From: Cohnella sp. AR92
Lineage (GTDB): Bacteria; Bacillota; Bacilli; Paenibacillales; Paenibacillaceae
NCBI RefSeq assembly: GCF_003990975.1
Contig: NZ_RZJR01000006.1
Location: forward strand, 124,001-188,000
Direction: 5' to 3'
DNA length: 64,000 nucleotides
Shown here one piece after another: positions 52,830-62,339 of the stretch. The position numbers were made by a program, and so were the translations under genes. The notes beneath the pieces are model-generated. The model searched no databases and was not told where the DNA came from. It was given only the letters and a program-made list of their open reading frames with translations. The number at the start of each line of letters is the position of its first letter. The first letter of the stretch is position 1.

Positions 52830-53512
52830 AACGAATCTTGATCATCGAGGACGAGGTCGCGATCGCGGAGCTGGAACGGGATTACTTCGAGCTGAACGGC
52901 ATGCGGGCGGAGCTCGCCCATGACGCTCCGCAAGGGCTGGAGATGGCGCTTAAGGACGGGTTCGATCTAATCGTTCTTGACCTGAATCTTCCCGGAGCGG
53001 ACGGGCTGGAGCTGTGCCGGCAAATTCGGAACAAGCTTGACGTCCCGATCCTGATCGTCTCCGCGAGAAGCGAGGAGATCGATAAGATCCGCGGCTTCGG
53101 GCTCGGAGCGGACGATTACGTCACGAAGCCGTTCAGCCCGAGCGAGCTGATCGCAAGGGCCAAGGCTCACATGACAAGATACGAGCGACTGGCTGGAAGA
53201 GCCTCCGACCCGGAGCAGCTTCGCATTCGCGAGCTGACGATCGACCGGTCCGCGAGAAGAGTTTACGTCCGGGGAGAAGAAGTCGTTCTGACCGCGAGGG
53301 AATTCGACGTGCTGTCGTTCATGGCCCAGCATCCCAATCGCGTGTTCAGCAAGGAGGATTTGTTCGAACGGCTCTGGGGGCTCGAATCCGCCGGGGATAT
53401 CTCGACCGTGGCCGTGCACGTCCGGCGGGTCCGGGAGAAGATCGAGGCGCTGCCCTCCGATCCTCAATTCATCGAGACGGTATGGGGCGCGGGATATCGC
53501 TTCACGGTCTGA
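52826..53512 (+). CDS. OmpR-family response regulator
   Basis: 228 residues. Receiver domain with phospho-acceptor Asp in LIVLDLNLPGADG and Lys in VTKPFSPSEL; C-terminal winged helix (VLTAREFDVLSFMAQHPNRVFSKEDLFERLWG). Translationally coupled to the kinase. The SLH-protein gene 138 bases downstream is a candidate target. Confidence 0.93.
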   Translation: MKRILIIEDEVAIAELERDYFELNGMRAELAHDAPQGLEMALKDGFDLIVLDLNLPGADGLELCRQIRNKLDVPILIVSARSEEIDKIRGFGLGADDYVTKPFSPSELIARAKAHMTRYERLAGRASDPEQLRIRELTIDRSARRVYVRGEEVVLTAREFDVLSFMAQHPNRVFSKEDLFERLWGLESAGDISTVAVHVRRVREKIEALPSDPQFIETVWGAGYRFTV

Positions 53513-53649
53513 GCGCTACGATCGAGCGACGCAATTGTTATGTTCCCGTTCATAAATTGTTAATCTCCTCTATCGGGATTGTTCAACTCTTGGCGTTAGG
53601 ATGAAGAAGAGCCAAGCCATGACGACAATTCCAAGGAGGAAGATACCCG

Positions 53650-55152
53650 ATGAGAAAAGAATCCCGCACGATCGCAGCCTGGACGCTGGCCGCCGCCCTT
53701 GGCGTAGCCGCCATCGCTCCGGCCGCCGCTTCGGCCGCAACCGCGAGCTCCCCGCCGAAAGCGGTCGCGATATCCGAGAGCATGGACGCCGCCGTTCGGC
53801 AAGCCGTGAAGCTGCTGATGGAACAGGGTGTCCTCAACGGTTACGGGAACGGAACGGTCCGGCCGAACCAAACGGTTACTCAGGCGGAAGCAGCCAAGCT
53901 GCTCGTTCTGGCCCTGAAGCTGAAGCCGGCCGCTTCCAGCGAATCGACACTCGGCAGCGAACATAACGGCAAGTGGTACGCGCCATTCGCCAAGACGGCG
54001 ATCGGTAACGGCCTGTTCGCCGCAGACGACTTCGATCCGAACAAAGCCGTCAGCGAACAAGAGCTTGCAGCATGGGTCGCGAAGGCGGTTCAGCGGGACG
54101 CGTTAAGCGCCAGAAGCTGGATGCAAGCCATCAGCGACGGCGGCAGCCCGGCCACCCGCGGAAAGACCGCCCGTCTCCTGGTGAAAGCGGAAGCCTCGGT
54201 ACGGTCCGACGAAGCGCGCATCCTGTCGGTGAAGGCGCTGGATTCCATCGCGCTTGAAGTGACGACGACGGGACCGATGTCCCTGAACGACGAGACGATC
54301 GAACGCTCGGCGGAGACCTTCCGGTTCGACGGCGGCCTGACGATCGTTAATCAGCCGCGCTTGAAGACGGGCTCTACGAATACGTATATCGTTCCGGTCA
54401 CGACGTTGGAAGAGGGCAAGAGCTACACGCTAACGTATAAGGGCAATCAGAAGTTCACCTTCACGGGAAGCGGCGAGCGAATTCGCTTCGAACAAGCCCG
54501 TCAAGTGACGAATGATACGTTCGAGGTCGAAGCGCTTCTCGCGAACGGCGTGGTCGACTATGGCTATGTCATCTCCGCCTATGCGGACGGACGGGGCTCG
54601 AACGCTCTTGTTCTGGGAGAGGGCAATACCTTGAACGGCAAGCCGCTGCAGATCATCTCTTCGCTGCGGAACCGCACGGCCGTTCTGACTCCGGCCGGCG
54701 GAGCGCCGATGACGGTATCGTACGTCGGCTATACCCAATCGACGGACGGCAAGCAAGAGCCGAAGTTCCGGCTTCCGGCAGGACAGAAGCTGGTGTCCGG
54801 CGTCACGTACACGGTATCCGCGGACTGGTTCGAGACGAAGAACGCTTCGTTCGTCGCCGGCAGCGCAGAACCGTTGAAGCTTGCGTCCGCTCAAGCAACG
54901 GATTCGAAGACGCTCGCGGTTACCCTCGACAGCGATCCGGGGGACGAATTGTTCGCCTTCCGTTCCGTTAAGCTTACGGGCAGCGACGGCAGCGAATTAA
55001 CGGCTCAATATCGCGTGCAAACCCGCAAGGGAGCGACGGGAACGTTCGATCTGCAGAACGGCGGCGAGCTCAAGGCCGGCGTGTCTTACGCGGTGGCTCC
55101 GATCGGCGATTGGGCTGTTACGGAGAGCGATCTTATCGTTACAGGTCTTTAA
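53650..55152 (+). CDS. secreted S-layer-homology (SLH) domain protein
   Basis: 500 residues with a Sec signal (MRKESRTIAAWTLAAALGVAA ... ASAATA). The first 180 residues after it hold SLH-like repeats: AVRQAVKLLMEQGVLNGYGNGTVRPNQTVTQAEAAKLL is the clearest, later ones are degenerate. The rest is a series of Ig-like/beta segments (SVKALDSIALEV, ASAQATDSKTLAV repeats of the Big/CBM type). SLH domains bind pyruvylated wall polymers. Placed just after a two-component system. Confidence 0.83.
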   Translation: MRKESRTIAAWTLAAALGVAAIAPAAASAATASSPPKAVAISESMDAAVRQAVKLLMEQGVLNGYGNGTVRPNQTVTQAEAAKLLVLALKLKPAASSESTLGSEHNGKWYAPFAKTAIGNGLFAADDFDPNKAVSEQELAAWVAKAVQRDALSARSWMQAISDGGSPATRGKTARLLVKAEASVRSDEARILSVKALDSIALEVTTTGPMSLNDETIERSAETFRFDGGLTIVNQPRLKTGSTNTYIVPVTTLEEGKSYTLTYKGNQKFTFTGSGERIRFEQARQVTNDTFEVEALLANGVVDYGYVISAYADGRGSNALVLGEGNTLNGKPLQIISSLRNRTAVLTPAGGAPMTVSYVGYTQSTDGKQEPKFRLPAGQKLVSGVTYTVSADWFETKNASFVAGSAEPLKLASAQATDSKTLAVTLDSDPGDELFAFRSVKLTGSDGSELTAQYRVQTRKGATGTFDLQNGGELKAGVSYAVAPIGDWAVTESDLIVTGL

Positions 55153-55205
55153 TTAATAGCATTAATTAGAAGATGAGCCATCCCGTAAATTCAAAGATAG
55201 CCATT

Positions 55206-55244
55206 CCCAAAAGAACCGATCTCATCTGAGACGGTTCTTTTGGG
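55206..55244. terminator. bidirectional terminator
   Basis: CCCAAAAGAACCG and CGGTTCTTTTGGG, 13-base perfect arms with a 13-base loop, between the SLH gene and the convergent epimerase. Confidence 0.88.
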
Positions 55245-55272
55245 TTGGATTCGCGGGCATGTTCATTTCCAA

Positions 55273-56178
55273 TCAGAAAGAACGATAGGTTTCCTCTAAT
55301 CCTTCCATCAAGCTGACTTGCGGCCTCCAATCGAGCAGACGCTCCGCATTGCCGTTATCCAAGCAGCTATCCATGATATCGCCGGGTCTCGCAAGATCAT
55401 ATTCGACCCTCAGATCGGGACCGTGAATCCCTTCCAGCAACGATACAAGCTGGTTGATTGACGTTCGGAGCCCCGAGCTTACGTTAATGGTCTCCCCGTC
55501 TCCGCGGCCGACGGCTGCGAGATTCGCTTCCACGACATCGCGGACATAGATGAAATCTCGCGTTTGCTCCCCCGTACCATGAATCGTTAACGGGAGTCCG
55601 CGTTTCAGTTTGGACAGAAAAACGGAGATGACACCGCCTTCCCCATGGGAACACTGGCGGGGTCCGAATACGTTGCTGTAGCGTAAGATCGTGAACCGAA
55701 GCCGTCGCAATCGATGATACAGATAAAGGCTTCTCTCCGCGGTTTCTTTGGACAACCCGTAGAAGGAGATGGGGGAGGGAGCCATATTCTCTTGCTTCCG
55801 AAGAGAGTTAACTTCTCCGTATACGGCCGAAGTAGAGGAGAAGATGAGCTTGCGTACGTCCGATCGCTTGCAGGCCTCCAACAATCGAAGGGTTCCGACG
55901 ACGTTCGTATTCGAATCGTGAGCGGGATCTAGTATCGAGCTCTGGACATCCGCTTGGGCGGCCATATGGAATACGATGTCGGGCTTGATCGTCTGGATAA
56001 CGCTTGAGATGGAATCATGCGTGATGTCTGCCACATGCAAACGGGCGGCTGGATGGACATGGTCTCTTATCCCGCTGGACAGATTATCGACAACGTGGAC
56101 TTCCGCGCCGTTTAAGCATAATGCTTCCGTGAGATGAGACCCGATAAAACCGGCACCGCCTGTGACAAGTGCTTTCAT
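55273..56178 (-). CDS. NAD-dependent nucleotide-sugar epimerase/dehydratase (GalE-like)
   Basis: 301 residues, extended SDR. GGAGFIGSHL Rossmann motif, FSSTSAVYG catalytic Ser/Thr region, YxxxK in FYGLSKETAE and the family RYSNVFGPRQ motif. Typical substrates are UDP-glucose, UDP-GlcNAc or related sugars used for wall or surface glycans. Monocistronic in the window, so the exact sugar is unclear. Confidence 0.87.
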   Translation of the reverse strand: MKALVTGGAGFIGSHLTEALCLNGAEVHVVDNLSSGIRDHVHPAARLHVADITHDSISSVIQTIKPDIVFHMAAQADVQSSILDPAHDSNTNVVGTLRLLEACKRSDVRKLIFSSTSAVYGEVNSLRKQENMAPSPISFYGLSKETAERSLYLYHRLRRLRFTILRYSNVFGPRQCSHGEGGVISVFLSKLKRGLPLTIHGTGEQTRDFIYVRDVVEANLAAVGRGDGETINVSSGLRTSINQLVSLLEGIHGPDLRVEYDLARPGDIMDSCLDNGNAERLLDWRPQVSLMEGLEETYRSF

Positions 56179-56386
56179 AATTCAACTCCTATCCAAGGAA
56201 TTGAATTAGTTTACGGTACAAGGCGGAGCCTTGCGTGTGTACATGTCCGTAGTTCGTATGCGGAGCGGATGGAAAAACGACAGCCGAACATGAAAGAAAA
56301 CAAAGGCAATGGGAAATGCTTGAAATACGGTTTGGGGAATTGACTGCCGTCCTGTTTTAGAACTCTAAAGGGGATAAGGGCCATCC

Positions 56387-57598
56387 ATGGAAAAAAAGAA
56401 AAAAAGGGATTTGGCCGCGCTTGCGACGATTCCGCTAACGATGACTTTAGCCAACTCCATGTTAATCCCCGTTCTTCCCGTCATCCAGAAAAAAATCGGG
56501 ATCAGCGCATTCCAAGCTAGTCTAATCATTACGGCCTACGCGGTGGTCGCGATCTTCTTCATCCCGCTGGCGGGCTATTTATCGGACGTGATCGGGAGGA
56601 AGAAAGTGATCTTGCCCGGCTTAATCATCGTCGCGGCCGCCGGAGCGTTCACCGGTTGGGCTTCCACCGCCATGGACAAGCCGTACGCCATGATCATGGT
56701 GGGACGATTGGTGCAGGGTCTCGGAGCGTCGGCTTGTTTTCCCGTTGTGCTGCCTCTGGTCGGGGATTTGTTTAAGAGGGACGAGGACGTGACGAACGGA
56801 CTCGGGATCGTCGAGACGGCGAACACCTTCGGCAAGGTTCTCAGCCCCATCCTTGGTTCCGCGTTGGCCTATTGGGCATGGTATATGCCTTTCTGGTCCA
56901 TCCCCGTATTTTGTCTGGTTTCGATCGTTCTGGTATCCATATGGGTGAAGGTGCCCAAGGATAAGGAAAAGGCTCCGGGGTTCCGCGCCTTCATCCAAAG
57001 CGTACGAGAGCTGTTTCGAACGCAAGGACGTTGGCTATGGGGGGTGTTTGCGTCGGGGGGCATCAATATGTTCGTTCTATTCGCCTCCTTGTTCTTCTTG
57101 TCCGAAACGCTCGAGGACAGGGGAATCGACGGCATCGCCAAAGGCGGATTGGTTGCCATTCCGTTGGCTGCGCTATGCTCGACCTCATGGGCCGTAGGGA
57201 AGTGGTGCGGCAAGAACAAACGTCTGATGAAGTGGATCAGCGTGGCCGGGTTCATCCTCGCAACGGCTTGCATGATTTACTTGGCTATTGCAGGGAGAGA
57301 TAAGAACGGCGTTCTGATTGCTGTCTTGTCGGTCGGTTCGGTTGGTCTCGGGGCGGCCCTACCCAGCTTGGATGCGATTCTGACCGAGGGGATCAAGAAG
57401 GAGCAGCGGGGAACCGTTACTTCCTTCTATAGCAGCATCCGGTTTCTAGGCGTAGCGGCCGGACCTCCTCTGGCGGCTTGGATCAACAAGAATTCCGTCT
57501 CCGCTTTGTTCTGGCTGCTATTCGCCGTAAGCTGCGCGGCTGCCTTGATCGTTCTATTCGCCATCAGACCGAATAAATCGGTTGAATCGGCCAAATGA
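56387..57598 (+). CDS. MFS drug/H+ antiporter-like transporter
   Basis: 403 residues, 12 helices. The loop motif GYLSDVIGRKKVILPG and the RLVQGLGASACFPVVLPLVGDLF segment are typical of multidrug exporters of the DHA1 group. ATG preceded by AAGGGGATAAGGG. The basic start (MEKKKKRDLA) orients the N-terminus inside. Substrate unknown. Confidence 0.87.
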   Translation: MEKKKKRDLAALATIPLTMTLANSMLIPVLPVIQKKIGISAFQASLIITAYAVVAIFFIPLAGYLSDVIGRKKVILPGLIIVAAAGAFTGWASTAMDKPYAMIMVGRLVQGLGASACFPVVLPLVGDLFKRDEDVTNGLGIVETANTFGKVLSPILGSALAYWAWYMPFWSIPVFCLVSIVLVSIWVKVPKDKEKAPGFRAFIQSVRELFRTQGRWLWGVFASGGINMFVLFASLFFLSETLEDRGIDGIAKGGLVAIPLAALCSTSWAVGKWCGKNKRLMKWISVAGFILATACMIYLAIAGRDKNGVLIAVLSVGSVGLGAALPSLDAILTEGIKKEQRGTVTSFYSSIRFLGVAAGPPLAAWINKNSVSALFWLLFAVSCAAALIVLFAIRPNKSVESAK

Positions 57599-57650
57599 TA
57601 AGCATTCGAGAGAGGGAGATGGACGGTGCCTTTCGTTCATGATGGGAATG

Positions 57651-59003
57651 TTATTGAACCAAGATCTCCAAATCCGGCTTTAATCGGTTCCGGAGTACGA
57701 CCAGCAGGATAGCGCCGACAAGGAACGCGGCGGCGTCGGCAATGACAAGCGACCAGACCACCCCGTGGAAGCCGTTCAATCGATCGGCGATAAACAAAAC
57801 GGGAATCAACGCTATTCCTTGAACGACGGACATGATAAACGCTGCGGTTCCTTGCGCAGTTGCCTGGAAAATCCCCGTGAACAACGTGGTCATTCCCGTG
57901 ATGAACAAGGACAAGAACGTTACATGCAGAATGTAGCTGCCCATCTCGATTAAAGCAGGATCATTCGTGAACAAGCCGATCAAGCGGCCGGAGATCAGAT
58001 AAACGACAATTCCGAACACGACGGCCAACGCCGCGATCGCTTTGATCGTGAAGCCAATGGTGGTCTTCATCCGCAATTTATTCGCAGTGAAAGTAAAGGC
58101 AATGAGCGGCACGACTCCCTCGCACAAGCCCATCAGGATAAACTCCGGAAATTGCAGCAATCGCGATGAGATTCCGTAGGCCGCAACGGCTTGATCCCCA
58201 TAATCGACAAGATAATGGTTAAAGATAAGCGACATGGCCCCCAAGAAGACACTCATGACAAACACGGGAACTCCGATTTTAAACACATTGCTCAGAATAT
58301 CCTTCGAAGCCCGGAACCATCTGGCAGAGATCGTTAAGATTCGGCTCTTATAGCCCATATGGTAGGCGTAGAAGGCGACGGCAACCAGATTGGATACGAC
58401 CGTCGCCGACGCAACGCCGATAATCCCCCAACCGAATACGAAGATGGCCAGCGCATCGAGAATCACGTTCACGACAACACTAAGAATCATCCCGATCATC
58501 GACGTGACGGCCGCCCCCTCCGAACGCACGATATTCTCAAGCGTAAAGAACAAGACGACGATCGGGGAACCGATAAGCATGACGGTGACATAGTCCTTCG
58601 TGAACCCGAAGGAATCCGGCGTCGCTCCCAAGCCATGAACGATCGGATCGATCAAAGGGAGACCGACGGCGATCACGATCAGACCGATCGCGATACTGCT
58701 GTAGAAGGCGAAGGAAGACACCTGTTTAACGTCATTAAACTTTTTCTCGCCAAGCAGACGGGAGATAAAGGTGCCGCTTCCCATGCCGATCAAGTTGCCT
58801 AGCGCCATAATAATCGCGAATAAAGGCAGGGTTAAAGCAAGCGCGGTCAACATCGCCGAATCGTGGAGCGTTCCAAGGAAATAGGCGTTCAGGATGGAAT
58901 AGATGACGCTCATCGATGTTCCGAGCATCATCGGGACAGCGAAATGAGCGACGGCTTTGGCGATCGGCGCCTTCTCAAAGTAATGGAGATTCTGCGTATC
59001 CAT
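57651..59003 (-). CDS. MATE-family multidrug efflux protein
   Basis: 450 residues from ATG 59003 (a GTG at 59012 is also possible). Twelve helices in two homologous halves; FAVPMMLGTSMSVIYSILNAYFLG and ENIVRSEGAAVTSMIGMILSVVVNVILDALAIF are typical of the MepA-like group. It expels cationic drugs with Na+ or H+. Divergent from a TetR gene whose repeated binding sites lie in the shared spacer. Confidence 0.9.
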   Translation of the reverse strand: MDTQNLHYFEKAPIAKAVAHFAVPMMLGTSMSVIYSILNAYFLGTLHDSAMLTALALTLPLFAIIMALGNLIGMGSGTFISRLLGEKKFNDVKQVSSFAFYSSIAIGLIVIAVGLPLIDPIVHGLGATPDSFGFTKDYVTVMLIGSPIVVLFFTLENIVRSEGAAVTSMIGMILSVVVNVILDALAIFVFGWGIIGVASATVVSNLVAVAFYAYHMGYKSRILTISARWFRASKDILSNVFKIGVPVFVMSVFLGAMSLIFNHYLVDYGDQAVAAYGISSRLLQFPEFILMGLCEGVVPLIAFTFTANKLRMKTTIGFTIKAIAALAVVFGIVVYLISGRLIGLFTNDPALIEMGSYILHVTFLSLFITGMTTLFTGIFQATAQGTAAFIMSVVQGIALIPVLFIADRLNGFHGVVWSLVIADAAAFLVGAILLVVLRNRLKPDLEILVQ

Positions 59004-59030
59004 TGAAGTCACTTCTTTCTTCGAGTTTTA

Positions 59031-59116
59031 TCTAACAGCGTTAGATTGAACCTTACAGTGTTAGATGATATCATGAAGGCAGGAACCTGTAAAGAAATAA
59101 TCTTACACTGTTAGAT
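59031..59116. promoter_or_regulatory. TetR-type operator repeats between the MATE and tetR genes
   Basis: Three related sites: TCTAAC-AGC-GTTAGA (59031-59045), CTTACAGTGTTAGA (59052-59065) and CTTACACTGTTAGA (59102-59115). The second lies inside the spacer of a plus-strand promoter TTGAAC (59046-59051) and TATCAT (59069-59074), spacing 17. The first is placed to block the MATE gene. This is classic divergent autoregulation. Confidence 0.83.
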
Positions 59117-59132
59117 AAAAGGGCGGATACCG

Positions 59133-59819
59133 ATGAGAAAGCAGCAACCTCAGATCTCGGAGGAGAGGATTCTGGAAGCCTCTTGGGAGCTTCTCGGGGA
59201 GGAAGGCATCGAGAAATTCAGCTTGAGGCGATTGGCCGACCGGCTGGGAATTCAGGCGCCTTCTCTGTACTGGTACTTCAAGAGCAAGCAGAATCTCTAT
59301 CAACGTCTGGCGGGCCAGGTATCGAAAATCATTCTGGAGGAGTTCCGTTCGGACGGGGATTGGAAGGAGCAGTTGACTGGTCTTGCGGTAACGATAAGAA
59401 AGGTGCTCAGCCGGCATCCCTGCTCCTCGCAGCTCATGATGATGACGCTGCCCCACGAACCGGACATCATTCGGTTCACCAACCGCATGCTGCTCTGCGT
59501 GGAATCGACTCCGCTTGGGCAGGATCAGAAAATGCAAGTCGTGACGACGCTTGCGAACTATGTCTTCTACTTCGTCATGGACGATTACCAGCATGAGCGC
59601 AATGTCTCCGCGATCCTTATGGAGAAGGGAGCGGATGCGCTTCCGGGGGAGGAGATGATCCGTCTCCTGGACACCATGAGCGACTCGGAGGCGGGACTAT
59701 TCAAGAGAATGTTCACGAACGGTCTGTTCGAGCTGATGGGGACAGACGCGGCGTTCGAGTTCGGCTTGAAGCTGGTTCTGCTGGGGATCGAGCAGGTGAT
59801 TAAGGAGCAAGAAGCATAA
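59133..59819 (+). CDS. TetR-family repressor (TetR_C class)
   Basis: 228 residues. Helix-turn-helix FSLRRLADRLGIQAPSLYWYFKSKQNL at residues 30-57 matches the TetR class itself (PSLYWYFKSK), with a helical ligand-binding C-terminal domain. It very likely represses the divergent MATE pump and itself through the repeats at 59031-59116. Confidence 0.93.
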   Translation: MRKQQPQISEERILEASWELLGEEGIEKFSLRRLADRLGIQAPSLYWYFKSKQNLYQRLAGQVSKIILEEFRSDGDWKEQLTGLAVTIRKVLSRHPCSSQLMMMTLPHEPDIIRFTNRMLLCVESTPLGQDQKMQVVTTLANYVFYFVMDDYQHERNVSAILMEKGADALPGEEMIRLLDTMSDSEAGLFKRMFTNGLFELMGTDAAFEFGLKLVLLGIEQVIKEQEA

Positions 59820-59824
59820 AAGCA

Positions 59825-59866
59825 AAAAAACCGCCCATCTGATGTTCAGATGGGCGGTATTCCTTC
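59825..59866. terminator. bidirectional terminator
   Basis: CCGCCCATCTGA-TGT-TCAGATGGGCGG stem flanked by A-rich and TATTCCTT sequence, between tetR and the convergent collagen-like gene. Confidence 0.88.
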
Positions 59867-59881
59867 TAACCGATGGGCCGC

Positions 59882-60505
59882 TTAAGCCAATCTCTCAATA
59901 AGAAGCGACGCGCTTGTGACCGGCGTTCCGCCGCCGATGCTCGCTTGCAATGTAACCGCACCCATGTTGTCGATCCGGTTTAGCGTCAGCGTTCCTCCGG
60001 CGGTCAATCGAGCAACGACTTGGCCCGGATAAGTTTGGTTGCCCGAACTCGAACCGTAGTTGCTGCAAGGAACAAGAGATGGAGCGATCGGACCGGCCCC
60101 GTCCGGGTCGAAGAACAAGCCGAAGGCGGTGTTGCCGGCATTCGGGAACACTTCCCAAGTAATGCGATAGAATCCGGTCGTCAGGATGTTAACGGTGGAG
60201 GGCGAGGTAAAGGATACGTTCGTCGAGTCAATCACGGCGTCGTTGAACGTAACGGCCCCGCCTTGGCCGCCGGGAGCGGGAGCGGGGGCAACGGACTGGT
60301 CGACCGAGCTGCACAGGAAAGCGAACGACGCTTGAGCAGCGGGACCGGCAGGGCCTTGAGGACCTTGTGGGCCTTGGGGGCCTTGGGGACCTTGCGGCCC
60401 TTGCGGGCCCGCTGGGCCTTGCGGGCCGGTTAATCCTTGCGGGCCTTGTGGCCCTTGAGGGCCTTGCGGCCCGGGAGGTCCGGGAGGACCTGGTAATCTA
60501 CCCAT
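59882..60505 (-). CDS. collagen-like spore-surface protein with C-terminal globular domain
   Basis: 207 residues. About residues 5-57 are Gly-X-Y triplets, mostly GPQ, interrupted once by LTG and a few PAG. The remaining 150 residues form a globular domain ([20 protein letters not shown]-like region) of the TNF/C1q-like sort that trimerises collagen stalks, as in BclA exosporium proteins. No signal peptide is seen, which fits assembly on the spore surface by the mother cell. DNA in the repeat is built of near-identical 9-base units. Confidence 0.88.
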   Translation of the reverse strand: MGRLPGPPGPPGPQGPQGPQGPQGLTGPQGPAGPQGPQGPQGPQGPQGPQGPAGPAAQASFAFLCSSVDQSVAPAPAPGGQGGAVTFNDAVIDSTNVSFTSPSTVNILTTGFYRITWEVFPNAGNTAFGLFFDPDGAGPIAPSLVPCSNYGSSSGNQTYPGQVVARLTAGGTLTLNRIDNMGAVTLQASIGGGTPVTSASLLIERLA

Positions 60506-60715
60506 CGGTTACTTGCACGCTCCTTGTTTAATGTGATCGGGCCGGGTTAAACGTCCGATGAGACTGCCCGCTCCTACCCTATTCCAATTGGTGCGGATGC
60601 GTACCCGCTCGGATCCGCTTTTTTTGCGTTGCGTTGTATTGTTGTCCATGCGCGAACGGGATGGACGACATACCCTGATGTTACGAATCTTGCGATATCT
60701 ATACGGAGGCCGGCC

Positions 60716-61756
60716 ATGACTGTCAATAATGGGTTCGTAGGAATTCTGGTCGCGAATCGAGCGCAAAGAAAGTACGTGCTTAACCAATATTTATCGCACA
60801 ACACGGCAGGAGTGCAGCTGATCGCTTTCACTCCATCCTCTATCGATTGGAACCGTCGGAAGATTATCGGAATGCGTCGAATCCGAGGAAGGTGGTCGAT
60901 CGGCCGATTTCCTTTTCCCAAAGTCGTGTATAATCGCTGTTACGGCTCGAATACGCCGCTTATCGAAAGGCTTGGTGCCGAGATCGGTGGGGAGCATTTC
61001 TTTAATCACATTAATCAACTGAACAAGCTGGCCATATATAATAAGCTGAATAGGTGGCTTGAACCTAATCTGCCGGAGACCGTTCCTTATGAAGAAGCGG
61101 ATCTGATGAGCATGCTGGAACGTCATAAGGAAATTTATATAAAACCTTATTTCGGATGCATGGGCAAGGGCGTTTACCGTGCAGAGATCGATTCCTTAGG
61201 CGATATCCGCGTGGGTCAGCACTATTTCGCCCCGAAGACGGCGACGAGCGACAGCGTTTTTTTCCAAGACCATATCCGGAAGCTGGTAGGTTCAACTCCT
61301 TACCTCGTGCAGAAGGGAATCCCGATCCATCAGCTCGACGGGCAGGTCTTCGATATTCGTTCCCTTGTGCAGAAGAATGATCGGGGATTGTGGTCCGTCA
61401 CGAATCTCGTGAGCCGGATCGCCTACAAAGGCAGCTATAATACGAGCATCTTCGTTAAATCCTGCTTGTCGCAGGAAGTCCTTAAGAAGCTGTATCCGCC
61501 GGACAAGGTTCAGGCCATTGTCACTTCCATTTACGATATCAGCCTCCGGACGGCGGAGATCATCGACATGGAGACGGATTATCATCTGGGCGAATTCAGC
61601 GTTGACGTCGCATTGGACAGCGATGCGCATCCTTGGATCATCGAATTGAACGGCAAGCCGCAGAAGGATCTATACCGAGGCGTCCCCAATCGGTCCGTCG
61701 TCTATCAGCGCCCGCTCCAATATGCGAAGTACTTGTGCGGGAAACGCTCCTTGTGA
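60716..61756 (+). CDS. YheC/YheD-family ATP-grasp protein
   Basis: 346 residues from ATG 60716 after CGGAGG; the frame upstream is unsupported. Family-typical blocks are FVGILVANRAQRKYVL, FNHINQLNKLAIYNKL, IYIKPYFGCMGKGVYRAE, QLDGQVFDIRSLVQKN and the ATP-grasp metal segment LGEFSVDVALDSDAHPWIIELNGKPQK. YheC and YheD are endospore coat-associated proteins in Bacillus. Divergent from the collagen-like gene, 210 bases apart, so the pair may be sporulation-controlled. Enzymatic product unknown. Confidence 0.88.
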   Translation: MTVNNGFVGILVANRAQRKYVLNQYLSHNTAGVQLIAFTPSSIDWNRRKIIGMRRIRGRWSIGRFPFPKVVYNRCYGSNTPLIERLGAEIGGEHFFNHINQLNKLAIYNKLNRWLEPNLPETVPYEEADLMSMLERHKEIYIKPYFGCMGKGVYRAEIDSLGDIRVGQHYFAPKTATSDSVFFQDHIRKLVGSTPYLVQKGIPIHQLDGQVFDIRSLVQKNDRGLWSVTNLVSRIAYKGSYNTSIFVKSCLSQEVLKKLYPPDKVQAIVTSIYDISLRTAEIIDMETDYHLGEFSVDVALDSDAHPWIIELNGKPQKDLYRGVPNRSVVYQRPLQYAKYLCGKRSL

Positions 61757-62095
61757 TCAACAGTATATGGGTAAACGCTTGGACGCGTGATCAAAGAGCG
61801 GAAGAAGGAGAACGTTCCGGACCATTTGCAAGAGCATCTATAAACGGGACTGCCCCTTAGAGCGAGACAAATCAAAACACCTTCAACTGTATCCCTCGCA
61901 TCGAATGGTGCAAGGAACCGCATTGGAGGTGTTTTTCTGTTGTCAGCTAAATAACTAGGTAAAGAGCGCAACCAAGGGAGCCTAATGGAAGTTATATGAG
62001 GGTGATTGTTTCTCTGCTTGAATTACCACATAAACAATATTTATGTATTATAATAGTCGAATGTATCATTCGAATCCGAAGGAGCCGTTGAATGG
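61757..62095. other. intergenic region of 339 bases
   Basis: Contains a possible terminator formed by AAAACACCT (61874) and AGGTGTTTT (61927) with a long 44-base loop, then AT-rich sequence with a TATAAT at 62049-62054 that may be the -10 of the downstream operon. No good -35 at normal spacing was found. No credible gene. Confidence 0.5.
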
Positions 62096-62302
62096 ATGAA
62101 AGTCGTCATGCTGGAGAAGAACCGGGACGGAAGCCTTGTCCCTATCGATGAGAGGGAGTGGACGCACGAGATGCTGGAATCCCTCCATCACGTCAACTAT
62201 TGCGTACTTGGCAGCCAGGAATACCAAACGCTCGAAGGCCGATTGAACCTGGACTTGGAGCGGATGGAGCTGCTGGTCGTCAAGATGCTTCATGAAGATT
62301 AA
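62096..62302 (+). CDS. unknown 68-residue protein, first gene of the ATP-grasp operon
   Basis: Begins MKVVMLEKNRDGSLVPIDER, GGAG 11 bases upstream. Small, acidic, helical in the second half (RLNLDLERMELLVVKMLHED). No family recognised. It lies 37 bases before the serine/glycine-tail protein and is likely in the same operon. Confidence 0.6.
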   Translation: MKVVMLEKNRDGSLVPIDEREWTHEMLESLHHVNYCVLGSQEYQTLEGRLNLDLERMELLVVKMLHED

Positions 62303-62339
62303 TGGTCTCGGATAACAAGAGTTGAATAGGAGAGAAGGA

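Noticed and set aside
59882-60505. CRISPR-like or satellite repeat
   Set aside because: The repeats are in-frame Gly-X-Y codons of the collagen-like gene, with no spacers of uniform length.
61705-61971. 88-residue minus-strand frame in the intergenic region
   Set aside because: No ribosome site, overlaps the YheC/D end and looks like chance.
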